Shown: in pieces, positions 22,357 through 27,476 of the stretch
Numbering within the stretch: position 1 is the stretch's first letter
Layout: each line of letters starts with the position of its first letter
Source: UBA4246 sp045113695
GTDB lineage: Bacteria; Bacillota; Clostridia; Christensenellales; Aristaeellaceae
Direction: 5' to 3'
Length of the DNA stretch: 27,476 bases
Assembly: GCA_045113695.1 (NCBI GenBank)
Contig: JBGUJG010000007.1
Location: 1-27,476 of the forward strand
The notes under the pieces: generated by a model
The model's input: the letters and a program-made list of their open reading frames with translations, nothing else
What the model was told of the DNA's origin: nothing
Databases searched by the model: none
Program-made: the position numbers and the translations under genes

Positions 22357-23119
22357 TCTGCTGAGAATGGATCTTTACCGCATGACCAAGGCAAAGTCCT
22401 TCTGGGTCTGCCTGAGCATTGCGTTCGCGCTCGCCCTGCTGCAAACTCCCTTTGCCTGGGGTATTTCTCTGATCGCCCGTATGTTTACAACGGAAACGGT
22501 CGAATTCCCGAAAACCGCGCTGCTTTCCAACATCATCGCCGATCCCTTCCCCCTGCTGAACGGCATGCTGTGCCTGCTGTCCGCCTGCGCGTTCTTCTAT
22601 GCGGACGTGGAGAACGGCTACATCAAGAACATCGCCGGGCAGATGCCCAAGCGGGGCTTCACCATCCTGTCCAAATTTATGGCGGCTATCCCCCACACCC
22701 TGCTGTTCATGCTCGCCGGCGTCGTCGGCAACCTGATTGGCACCGTCATTTTCCAGCGCATCATCGCGGACGGGGAAGTCATGAACGGCGTGCTTTTCTT
22801 TGTGATGAGGCTTCTGCTGATGCAGAGCGTCTGCGCCATCCTGCTGCTGGTCACGGCCAGCTTCCAGAACAAATCCCTCGGCACGGTGCTCGCCGTCCTG
22901 ATGGGGCTTGGCCTGCTGTACGTGGTTTACTCGATGATTGACTCCGGTATCAACCAGCTGTGGCACAACAAGGGCTTCGCCATCGCCGATTATATGCCGG
23001 ACCAGCTGCTGGGCCGGCCAAAGCCCCCGGTCCTTGATTCCATCCTCGTTTCCGCTGTCACGACCGCCGTTTTCCTGCCCCTGAGCATCCGGGTCTTCGA
23101 CCGCAGGGACGTCAAATAA
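22349..23119 (+). CDS. ABC-2 type transporter permease
   Basis: The 256-aa protein has about six membrane helices (starts near 18, 60, 110, 150, 185 and 235). An amphipathic N-terminus (MGNLLRMDLYRMTKAKSFW) is typical of ABC-2 permeases such as BcrB. GGAGGAGG lies just inside the end of the ATPase gene and drives its start. It partners the ATPase upstream as a small-molecule or peptide exporter, or an immunity system. Substrate unknown. Confidence 0.86.
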   Translation: MGNLLRMDLYRMTKAKSFWVCLSIAFALALLQTPFAWGISLIARMFTTETVEFPKTALLSNIIADPFPLLNGMLCLLSACAFFYADVENGYIKNIAGQMPKRGFTILSKFMAAIPHTLLFMLAGVVGNLIGTVIFQRIIADGEVMNGVLFFVMRLLLMQSVCAILLLVTASFQNKSLGTVLAVLMGLGLLYVVYSMIDSGINQLWHNKGFAIADYMPDQLLGRPKPPVLDSILVSAVTTAVFLPLSIRVFDRRDVK

Positions 23120-23179
23120 CGCGCCCGGCCTGACAGCCGTCACATACAGTACCCATCTACATTTATGGAGGTCGTTATC

Positions 23180-23695
23180 ATGAGCACGAATGAAAACAGC
23201 TACAAATCCGGTCATCCTGTTCTGGCCCTTGTTCTGGGCATTATCGGCATCGTCGCCGCTCTGCCGATCTGCATGCTGGGCTGCATCATCGGCGGCGCCA
23301 TCGCCGGCGCGTTCGGCCTGGCCGCCCTGCTGATCGGCATCAGCTCCCGCAAGTACGGCAAGGGCATGGGCGGCATCGTCACCGGTGTGATCGCCATCCT
23401 GCTCGCCGTCACCCTCACCTCCGCTTTCGTCAACGTCTACAGGGACCTTCAGAAGAAGGCCGAAGAAGCGTCCGACGTTGCCCCGCTGATGTCCAAATAC
23501 CTGAACAAGCCGGAACTGGGCTTTGTCGGGCTGCTCCTCAACATCCCGAAGGACGAGGCTTCCCTGGACGCTCTGTCCAAAGAGCTGGACGCGCTCAGAA
23601 AGCTGGAGAGCAGCGATACCGCCGCTACGGCCGTGCCAACTGAAACTGCGGTTCCCGCTGAAACCGCGGCGCCCGCCCCATCCCCGGCCCAGTAA
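23180..23695 (+). CDS. Small membrane protein with DUF4190-like helices and Ala/Pro tail
   Basis: The 171-aa protein has two or three Gly/Ala-rich helices (about 13-58 and 68-85; VLALVLGIIGIVAALPICMLG, GIVTGVIAILLAVTL) resembling DUF4190-type membrane proteins. A charged helical part follows, then a low-complexity Thr/Ala/Pro/Glu tail (AVPTETAVPAETAAPAP). GGAGGT lies seven bases before ATG 23180. The in-frame ATG 15 bases earlier overlaps this ribosome site and is less likely. It follows the ABC permease by 60 bases and may be in the same transcript. Function unknown. Confidence 0.78.
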   Translation: MSTNENSYKSGHPVLALVLGIIGIVAALPICMLGCIIGGAIAGAFGLAALLIGISSRKYGKGMGGIVTGVIAILLAVTLTSAFVNVYRDLQKKAEEASDVAPLMSKYLNKPELGFVGLLLNIPKDEASLDALSKELDALRKLESSDTAATAVPTETAVPAETAAPAPSPAQ

Positions 23696-23714
23696 CAAAG
23701 CATACAGCAGCCAA

Positions 23715-23749
23715 AAACCGCCGCGGCCTTCATGGAACCGCGGCGGTTT
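23715..23749. terminator. Bidirectional Rho-independent terminator
   Basis: AAACCGCCGCGG (23715-23726) and CCGCGGCGGTTT (23738-23749) are perfect 12-bp arms with A-run and T-run flanks on both sides. It lies between converging genes and can stop transcription from both. Confidence 0.88.
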
Positions 23750-23771
23750 CATATTGTGTTTTCCTGTCCGC

Positions 23772-24260
23772 TCAGCCCAGGGAACGGACGGCGATGATTT
23801 CGGCGAACAGGGTGTTCGGATATTCCGGCACAACGAGCTGGCTGAGCAGGGCTTCGTCGGTGACCAGCTTCAGCGTCATGCGGGCGCCGGTGACGGCGTA
23901 AGGCATTCCGGAAGCGGGATCGGGCGCGGCGGCGTACATCGCCGCGGCTTCCCCGGTGCGCAGGACGTTCACGCGGGTCTGGTTTTCGGCAATGCCCAGG
24001 GAGATATAGTACTTGTCTTCCACCTTGACACAGCCGAAGACGAAGTAGGCCACGTTGGGCGTGCCGTCTTCATTGACGGTCGCCACGGCGTACGAGCCGG
24101 AATAGCTGTTGATGGCGTTCATCAGGCCGTATGCGCCGTAGAAATCCGCCACGGAAGCGGAGGTGCCGGCGTCGATGATTTCGGCCGGGGGAATCTCGGC
24201 CGCTTCGCCGAAAGCGGAGCAGGCGCACAGCAGGCTCAGACACAGCAGGAGAGCAATCAT
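23772..24260 (-). CDS. PNPOx-like flavin-binding-fold protein with disrupted N-terminus
   Basis: The readable frame gives 162 aa. After a hydrophobic N-terminus (MIALLLCLSLLCACSA, lipobox-like LCAC), it shows the pyridoxamine-5-phosphate oxidase split-barrel pattern (SGSYAVATVNEDGTPNVAYFVFG, then YISLGIAENQTRVNVLRTGEAAAMY). The best ribosome site, AAAGGAG, lies eight bases before an ATG at 24269, but that frame reads ATG-AAA-TAA-ATG. The normal signal peptide start (Met-Lys-Lys-Met-like) thus carries a stop at codon 3. Translation may restart at the adjacent ATG 24260, leaving a signal peptide without positive charges. The protein may be a secreted or lipid-anchored flavin or heme binder; its role is unknown. 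Confidence 0.7.
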   Translation of the reverse strand: MIALLLCLSLLCACSAFGEAAEIPPAEIIDAGTSASVADFYGAYGLMNAINSYSGSYAVATVNEDGTPNVAYFVFGCVKVEDKYYISLGIAENQTRVNVLRTGEAAAMYAAAPDPASGMPYAVTGARMTLKLVTDEALLSQLVVPEYPNTLFAEIIAVRSLG

Positions 24261-24326
24261 TTATTTCATGGGATAAACTCCTTTCATTCCGCCCTTTCAA
24301 AGCGGAAATATGCTTTATTATCCTAT

Positions 24327-24355
24327 ATCATACAATAAAACCGGCATTTCCGCAA
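24327..24355 (-). promoter_or_regulatory. Possible promoter of the PNPOx-like gene
   Basis: On the minus strand, TTGCGG (24350-24355) is followed by 17 bases and TATGAT (24327-24332). The -35 is weak. A GATAAT follows shortly after and could be an alternative -10. Confidence 0.45.
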
Positions 24356-24369
24356 CCGATCATGCGAAC

Positions 24370-24404
24370 AAAAACGTGCAGCCCGTTTTGCAATGGGCTG
24401 CACG
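24370..24404 (-). terminator. Rho-independent terminator of the XRE regulator gene
   Basis: CGTGCAGCCC (24375-24384) and GGGCTGCACG (24395-24404) form a perfect 10-bp stem, followed on the minus strand by TTTTTGTT. It lies just past the stop of the gene at 24416. Confidence 0.85.
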
Positions 24405-24415
24405 ATTGTCTTTAT

Positions 24416-24859
24416 TCAGGCTTGCCAGTGTCTGAGCCGGCTCAGGTGGCTGCGGTAATAGGGCCGGGCCTGCTCGGGCGGGAAAGCTTCGCTGCTGAAG
24501 TGCTCCACCAGGAAATCAATCAGCGAGTCCATGTCAGGATAGACGAAATGCCCGTCCGTGTAGCACCATTTGCAGTAATCCTCGTTGTATCCGCCGTCCG
24601 GCTCGCGGCTGATGTTCCCGTCTTCCTCCAGGGGCATGCCGCAGCACTGGCAGAACAGTCTCCTGGGCGAGCCCAGCAGGGTGTTGATGGAAACGTCATA
24701 AAGCTTTGAAAGCAGCTTGAGCGTTTCGGTATTGGGCACGGTTTCGCCGGTTTCCCAGCGGGATACGGCCTGGCGGGTCACAAATACAGCCTGCGCGAGC
24801 TCCTCCTGGGAAAGCCCTTTCCGGGTGCGCAGATCCAGCAGAACATTCCTGGGTTCCAT
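24416..24859 (-). CDS. XRE-family regulator with C-terminal zinc ribbon
   Basis: The 147-aa protein has an N-terminal helix-turn-helix of the Cro/C1 type (about 4-58; LRTRKGLSQEELAQAVFVTRQAVSRWETGETVPNTETLKLLSKLYDV). A putative zinc-ribbon domain follows (CQCCGMPLEEDGN ... YNEDYCKWCYTDGHFVYPDMDSLIDFLVEHF), a combination common in Firmicutes. It probably senses a signal through the ribbon and controls nearby or stress genes; targets are unknown. GGAGGTG lies six bases before ATG 24859, which decides against a longer frame that starts at 24907. Confidence 0.88.
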   Translation of the reverse strand: MEPRNVLLDLRTRKGLSQEELAQAVFVTRQAVSRWETGETVPNTETLKLLSKLYDVSINTLLGSPRRLFCQCCGMPLEEDGNISREPDGGYNEDYCKWCYTDGHFVYPDMDSLIDFLVEHFSSEAFPPEQARPYYRSHLSRLRHWQA

Positions 24860-24925
24860 GCTGTTCACCTCCGGAAACAGGATACCATATCCAGCGGAAA
24901 CGCACAAGCAACGGGCGGTTGCCCC

Positions 24926-24943
24926 GGCGGTTCCGGAACCGCC
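24926..24943. promoter_or_regulatory. 18-bp perfect palindrome upstream of the XRE gene
   Basis: GGCGGTTCC and GGAACCGCC abut with no spacer. It lies about 65-85 bases upstream of the XRE start and about 40 bases past the end of the previous minus-strand gene. It could be an operator of the XRE protein or a terminator hairpin, but no T-run follows. Confidence 0.45.
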
Positions 24944-24979
24944 CGGAGAAGGTTTCTCACAAGCGGATCAGCCGCATTT

Positions 24980-25546
24980 TTATGAGCCTGACCCGGTATC
25001 GGCGGGAAAGAAGTCCGCGTAACGCCGGAGCAGCACATAGCAGGTCCTGATGGAGGCGTCATAGCTCAGGAGGATCACCTTATCCTCATCGACCAGCCAG
25101 CCCATGTATTCGCCGTCGCCGCTGGTGACAGCCTGGTTCAGCCCGGCAAAGACCACGGCGGCGGGATCCTCTTCTCCGTCCTCCGGCTCCGTCATGGGCT
25201 CGCCGTACAGTTCGGTGTTTTCGTCCAGAACCATCTCAAAGAATTCCCTGTCGGTATCATCCGCGGTCACGTCGACGCTGTACAGCCGTCCATCCGTAAG
25301 AAAACCGTACTGAACCGTGCAGTCGACTCCTTCGAGCTTTGTCTGATAAATCAGCAGGGAAGGGCCGCCCAGCACTTCGGGCTCCTGCGCCCGCTGGCCG
25401 CCCATCAGCCAGCGCACCTGGGTTTTGCCCATGCCCCACGCGATTTTGTTGAAGCAGAAGGACGCCGCGGACTGTTCAGCCGGCGCGCTCAGGCAGAGAG
25501 AAAGACCAATGACCGTCAGCAGGCACCAGGAAACCAGTTTTTTCAT
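24980..25546 (-). CDS. Secreted protein of unknown function
   Basis: The 188-aa precursor has a signal peptide (MKKLVSWCLLTVIGLSLCLSAPA, cut before EQSAASF). The mature part (WGMGKTQVRWLMGG; TDREFFEMVLDENTELYGEP; VILLSYDASIRTCYVLLRRY) resembles small proteins whose opening WGMxKxQV-type segment precedes a beta sheet, but I do not recognise a named family. AAGGAG lies upstream of the ATG. It has its own consensus promoter and stands alone. Confidence 0.75.
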   Translation of the reverse strand: MKKLVSWCLLTVIGLSLCLSAPAEQSAASFCFNKIAWGMGKTQVRWLMGGQRAQEPEVLGGPSLLIYQTKLEGVDCTVQYGFLTDGRLYSVDVTADDTDREFFEMVLDENTELYGEPMTEPEDGEEDPAAVVFAGLNQAVTSGDGEYMGWLVDEDKVILLSYDASIRTCYVLLRRYADFFPADTGSGS

Positions 25547-25643
25547 GATGAAATCTCCTTCCTCGTATCAGGCATACTGTGTATTCTGTTCAGCCCCGGG
25601 CCGCTGTCAGGGCATACGGAGCCGGACTTTTGTTTCCGATGCT

Positions 25644-25673
25644 ATTATATCGGACAGAGCGGGCATATGTCAA
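25644..25673 (-). promoter_or_regulatory. Consensus sigma-A promoter of the 25546 gene
   Basis: On the minus strand, a perfect TTGACA (25668-25673), 18 bases and a perfect TATAAT (25644-25649). Transcription should start near 25637, leaving a leader of about 90 bases. Confidence 0.87.
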
Positions 25674-25695
25674 TCGCGGAACCGCGCAGGTACAC

Positions 25696-25859
25696 GGCTC
25701 ACGCATGAATGCGTGAGCCATGTTGGCGGGGAAATCCTTCCCCCGCCAATACCACCCCCTGAGCGGATTTGCCTCTCGCCCCTTCAGGGCTCCCGGGCGG
25801 CAAATCCGTAAGGAATGCATTTTTGCTCCCGCAGGGCAAGCTCTGCTCCACAAAAATGC
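25696..25859. repeat. Block of four consecutive hairpins (candidate intergenic repeat)
   Basis: Four strong stems follow one another. They are 25696-25706/25709-25719 (11 bp, loop GA), 25723-25731/25741-25749 (9 bp), 25764-25773/25799-25808 (10 bp, enclosing GCCC/GGGC) and 25817-25825/25851-25859 (9 bp). The block holds no gene and ends close to the left end of the insertion sequence. It has the look of a dispersed intergenic element or a non-coding RNA, but the window contains only one copy. Confidence 0.55.
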
Positions 25860-25895
25860 TCCTCGCGACGTACATGTGAAGTGGTAAGATAAAAC

Positions 25896-25989
25896 TGGAC
25901 ACGGAGGGGGTAGAAAATGGACACAGACCTGTAGTAAGCTGAACAGGCAGAAACAGGAAGGTGGACAGGGGTACCCAGGAGCATGGACA
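25896..25989 (+). repeat. Five TGRACA hexamers at exact 22-bp period in the IS left end
   Basis: TGGACA occurs at 25896, 25918, 25962 and 25984, and TGAACA at 25940. All five are in the same orientation and their starts are exactly 22 bp apart, about two helical turns. The bases between them differ. The inverted TGTCCA at 27443 lies in the right end. This suggests an array of transposase (OrfA) binding sites. Confidence 0.7.
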
Positions 25990-26001
25990 GGAGATTACTA
26001 C

Positions 26002-26373
26002 ATGAAGTACACACGCGAAGAAAGACTGGACATAGGCAGACGCGTATATGAGGGGGAAATCAACAAATATCAGGCTGCAGAAGAATATGGGATAAGTGAT
26101 CACACAGCCCGGAACTATATGCGGCAATATCGGTTTGCCAACGGGCTGCCACCTAAAGAACAAGGGTTCCGAAAGCCTCGGGAGGATGGCCAGCCAAAGC
26201 CAATCGTTCTGGAACCGGGCCTGGAAGAATACGAAGCCATGAGCAAGGAGGAACTGATACAGGAACTGGTAAGAGCCAGAATCCGGGAAGCACGGCTAAA
26301 AAAAGGATACGAGGTGGAGGGAGTTGGTTCGGAGAAGGCCTTTATTCTGTTAAGCAGCAAGAATACCAAGTAA
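26002..26373 (+). CDS. IS3-family transposase OrfA
   Basis: The 123-aa protein has an N-terminal helix-turn-helix (YTREERLDIGRRVYEGEINKYQAAEEYGISDHTARNYMRQY) for binding the element ends. A charged helical part (YEAMSKEELIQELVRARIREARLKK) follows, of the kind that mediates multimerisation. It ends soon after an A7 run at 26298-26304. Made alone it would bind ends and regulate; after -1 slippage it is joined to OrfB. The last 25 or so residues lie in the overlap and need not be functional. Confidence 0.87.
   Translation: MKYTREERLDIGRRVYEGEINKYQAAEEYGISDHTARNYMRQYRFANGLPPKEQGFRKPREDGQPKPIVLEPGLEEYEAMSKEELIQELVRARIREARLKKGYEVEGVGSEKAFILLSSKNTK
26298..26304 (+). promoter_or_regulatory. A7 slippery site for -1 frameshifting between OrfA and OrfB
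   Basis: The run A-AAA-AAA-G follows CGGCT. OrfA reads CTA-AAA-AAA-GGA; slipping back by one gives AGG-ATA-CGA and continues open into OrfB. OrfB-like sequence (EYQVILELSGKIPVNKLCEE) is readable in that frame before the first OrfB ATG. This supports a fused OrfAB product as in other IS3 elements. Confidence 0.75.
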
Positions 26374-26420
26374 TACTCGAACTTAGCGGAAAGATTCCTG
26401 TCAACAAGCTGTGTGAGGAA

Positions 26421-27230
26421 ATGAGAATTAACCGGAGCAGTTTCTACTACTGGAAGGAACACCTGTCAAACCCGGCGCCGCGAACAAAGAGCCTGGTGAG
26501 CAGCATTGTCCTGTTTCAGGAATATCATCTGAAGTTTCCTTCACATGGATACCGGTGGCTGAATGCGAAGATCCGGCTGGACACAGGGCAGATCATGTCA
26601 GATCCTTATGCGCATAAGTGCTGTAAAATGGCAGGCATAAAAAGCAAGGCAAAACACTATAAGTATAAGAAGCCTGGCGATCCCTTCCGGATATTCCCGA
26701 ATCTGCTGGTAGCGGAGCTTGTAATCAAAGGTCCTCTGGAATGTATTGTTAGTGATATGACGGTGTTCTGGGTACACGGTGTCTATTATGAATTGACGCT
26801 GTACATGGATCTTTGGAATAACGAGATCGTTGCCCATGCATTATCATCAAAGCGCGGAGACCGTATGACGTATATCAGCGGATTGAACGACCTGATCGAG
26901 CTGAAGAAAGAGCATCCGGAATATAGGATGATTCTTCATTCAGATCAAGGCAGCGTCTATGCATCCAAGGCGTTCAATGAACTGCTGCCGATGTACAACA
27001 TCGACCATTCCATGTCACGAGCCGGGACTCCGACAGATAATGCCGCAATGGAAGCAATCAATGGTTGGATCAAGGCAGAGCTGTTTATGGACTTCCATGT
27101 TACAGGTGAAAAACCCGTTGATCAAGAAATTGATGAATATATTGTATTCTTCAATGATCAGCGACCGGCTTATTCCCTTGGCTATCTGACCCCGAAGCAG
27201 TACAAGGATCGCTTTGCTAAGGAAGCCTGA
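26421..27230 (+). CDS. IS3-family transposase OrfB (DDE catalytic part)
   Basis: From its first ATG the frame gives 269 aa, but conserved sequence begins upstream and the frame is open from the A7 site, so the natural product is most likely the frameshifted OrfAB. The catalytic acidic residues fit D in CIVSDMTVFW, D in ILHSDQGSVY and E in DNAAMEAINGWIKAE, the spacing of rve-type (integrase) transposases. The end FFNDQRPAYSLGYLTPKQYKDRF is typical of the family. No internal stop is seen, so the element could be active. Confidence 0.88.
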   Translation: MRINRSSFYYWKEHLSNPAPRTKSLVSSIVLFQEYHLKFPSHGYRWLNAKIRLDTGQIMSDPYAHKCCKMAGIKSKAKHYKYKKPGDPFRIFPNLLVAELVIKGPLECIVSDMTVFWVHGVYYELTLYMDLWNNEIVAHALSSKRGDRMTYISGLNDLIELKKEHPEYRMILHSDQGSVYASKAFNELLPMYNIDHSMSRAGTPTDNAAMEAINGWIKAELFMDFHVTGEKPVDQEIDEYIVFFNDQRPAYSLGYLTPKQYKDRFAKEA

Positions 27231-27288
27231 CGATTGTCAGACTGCTGTCATCCCTATCGAAGAGACGGAGCAGGAAATTTTCCGGCGC

Positions 27289-27422
27289 GGGATTTACGTT
27301 GGGAAGTCGGCGTGGTAGCCTTGCCGTAGGCGCCAGCTCAGTGAACGCCTATACGAATGGCGGTCGCGGGGATGGCCCTTAAGGCTGGCTATCCGCGCCG
27401 ACAGGGTCCCGACGTCAATCCC
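27289..27422. other. Branched, RNA-like structured segment at the IS right end
   Basis: GGGATT (27289-27294), ACGT (27296-27299), GGGA (27301-27304) and GTCGGCG (27306-27312) pair in order with CGCCGAC (27396-27402), TCCC (27407-27410), ACGT (27412-27415) and AATCCC (27417-27422). They form one long interrupted stem. Two inner hairpins (27327-27332/27346-27351 and around 27370-27394) sit on top. No protein gene is convincing here. It lies between the transposase stop and the right inverted repeat. Confidence 0.5.
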
Positions 27423-27476
27423 CAGAGGAAAACTTCCGACGGTGTCCAGCATTTATTGCTGAATGATCAATTCTCA

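Larger units (their letters stand above)
25877..27469 (+). mobile_element. IS3-family insertion sequence (approximate ends)
   Basis: Two overlapping-frame transposase genes (orfA, orfB) with a slippery A7 and a DDE catalytic core define an IS3-type element. CTGGACAC at 25895-25902, preceded by ATAAAA, is mirrored by GTGTCCAG at 27442-27449, followed by CATTTAT: likely terminal or subterminal inverted repeats. The outer tips are placed at TG (25877) and CA (27469) by analogy with the family. I could not find a matching target-site duplication, so the ends may be off by several bases. Confidence 0.6.

Noticed and set aside
27289..27422. Group II intron domain as an explanation of the structured right end of the IS.
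   Set aside because: No domain V-like hairpin with the AGC triad and no reverse transcriptase gene were seen; the only enzyme nearby is a DDE transposase.
27320..27450. A roughly 50-codon minus-strand frame starting ATG-CTG-GAC-ACC at about 27450.
   Set aside because: No ribosome site, Arg/Ser-rich product, and the same bases make a paired structure within the insertion sequence.

Overview
The window looks like chromosomal DNA of a GC-rich, low-copy-repeat Clostridia-type bacterium. The signs are strong GGAGG-type Shine-Dalgarno sites, near-consensus sigma-A promoters, a Firmicutes-style tRNA cluster, an XRE/zinc-ribbon regulator, and a secreted L,D-transpeptidase with several peptidoglycan-binding repeats and a Thr/Pro tail. 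The signal peptides (Lys-rich start, short hydrophobic core, Ala-x-Ala, then acidic) remind me of Christensenellales/Aristaeella-like gut and rumen bacteria. That placement is an impression and has not been tested by any search.

Layout. (1) 213-901: seven tRNA genes on the minus strand (Pro, Glu, CAU-Met/Ile2, Asp, Thr, Tyr, Leu), read from an excellent promoter at 933-961. (2) 1299-3107, minus: a PrpR-N regulator whose AAA+ module is degenerate. It diverges from (3) a 13-kb plus-strand operon of ten genes (3352-16420): DUF1537 acid-sugar kinase, Asp-box beta-propeller of the sialidase superfamily, iron alcohol dehydrogenase, DapA-family aldolase, PdxA2-type dehydrogenase, D-2-hydroxyacid dehydrogenase, a complete tripartite tricarboxylate transporter (TctB-TctA-TctC), then a TAXI binding protein and a fused 4TM/12TM TRAP permease. 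It ends at a strong terminator at 16468. The 3123-3351 gap holds two sigma-A-like promoters and several perfect inverted repeats.

(4) 16527-17065, minus: a DUF4258 / YgiT-zinc-finger pair that looks like a small toxin-antitoxin module. (5) 17299-20572, plus: an FAD-dependent dehydrogenase (COG2509-like) and an L,D-transpeptidase. (6) 20627-25546: a small secreted protein, a two-gene ABC exporter plus a small membrane protein, a PNPOx-like lipoprotein with an early stop, an XRE regulator with zinc ribbon, and another small secreted protein. (7) 25690-27476: a multi-hairpin intergenic block followed by an IS3-family insertion sequence. This element has a 22-bp periodic repeat at its left end and a branched, RNA-like segment at its right end.

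The central operon reads as a catabolic unit for an acidic sugar. DUF1537 kinase plus PdxA2 is the known pair that turns D-threonate into dihydroxyacetone phosphate and CO2. The aldolase, iron alcohol dehydrogenase and hydroxyacid dehydrogenase could process a longer keto-deoxy acid or its aldehyde fragments. The beta-propeller enzyme could release the acid from a conjugate. Two different binding-protein-dependent importers supply substrate. The true substrate cannot be read from sequence alone.
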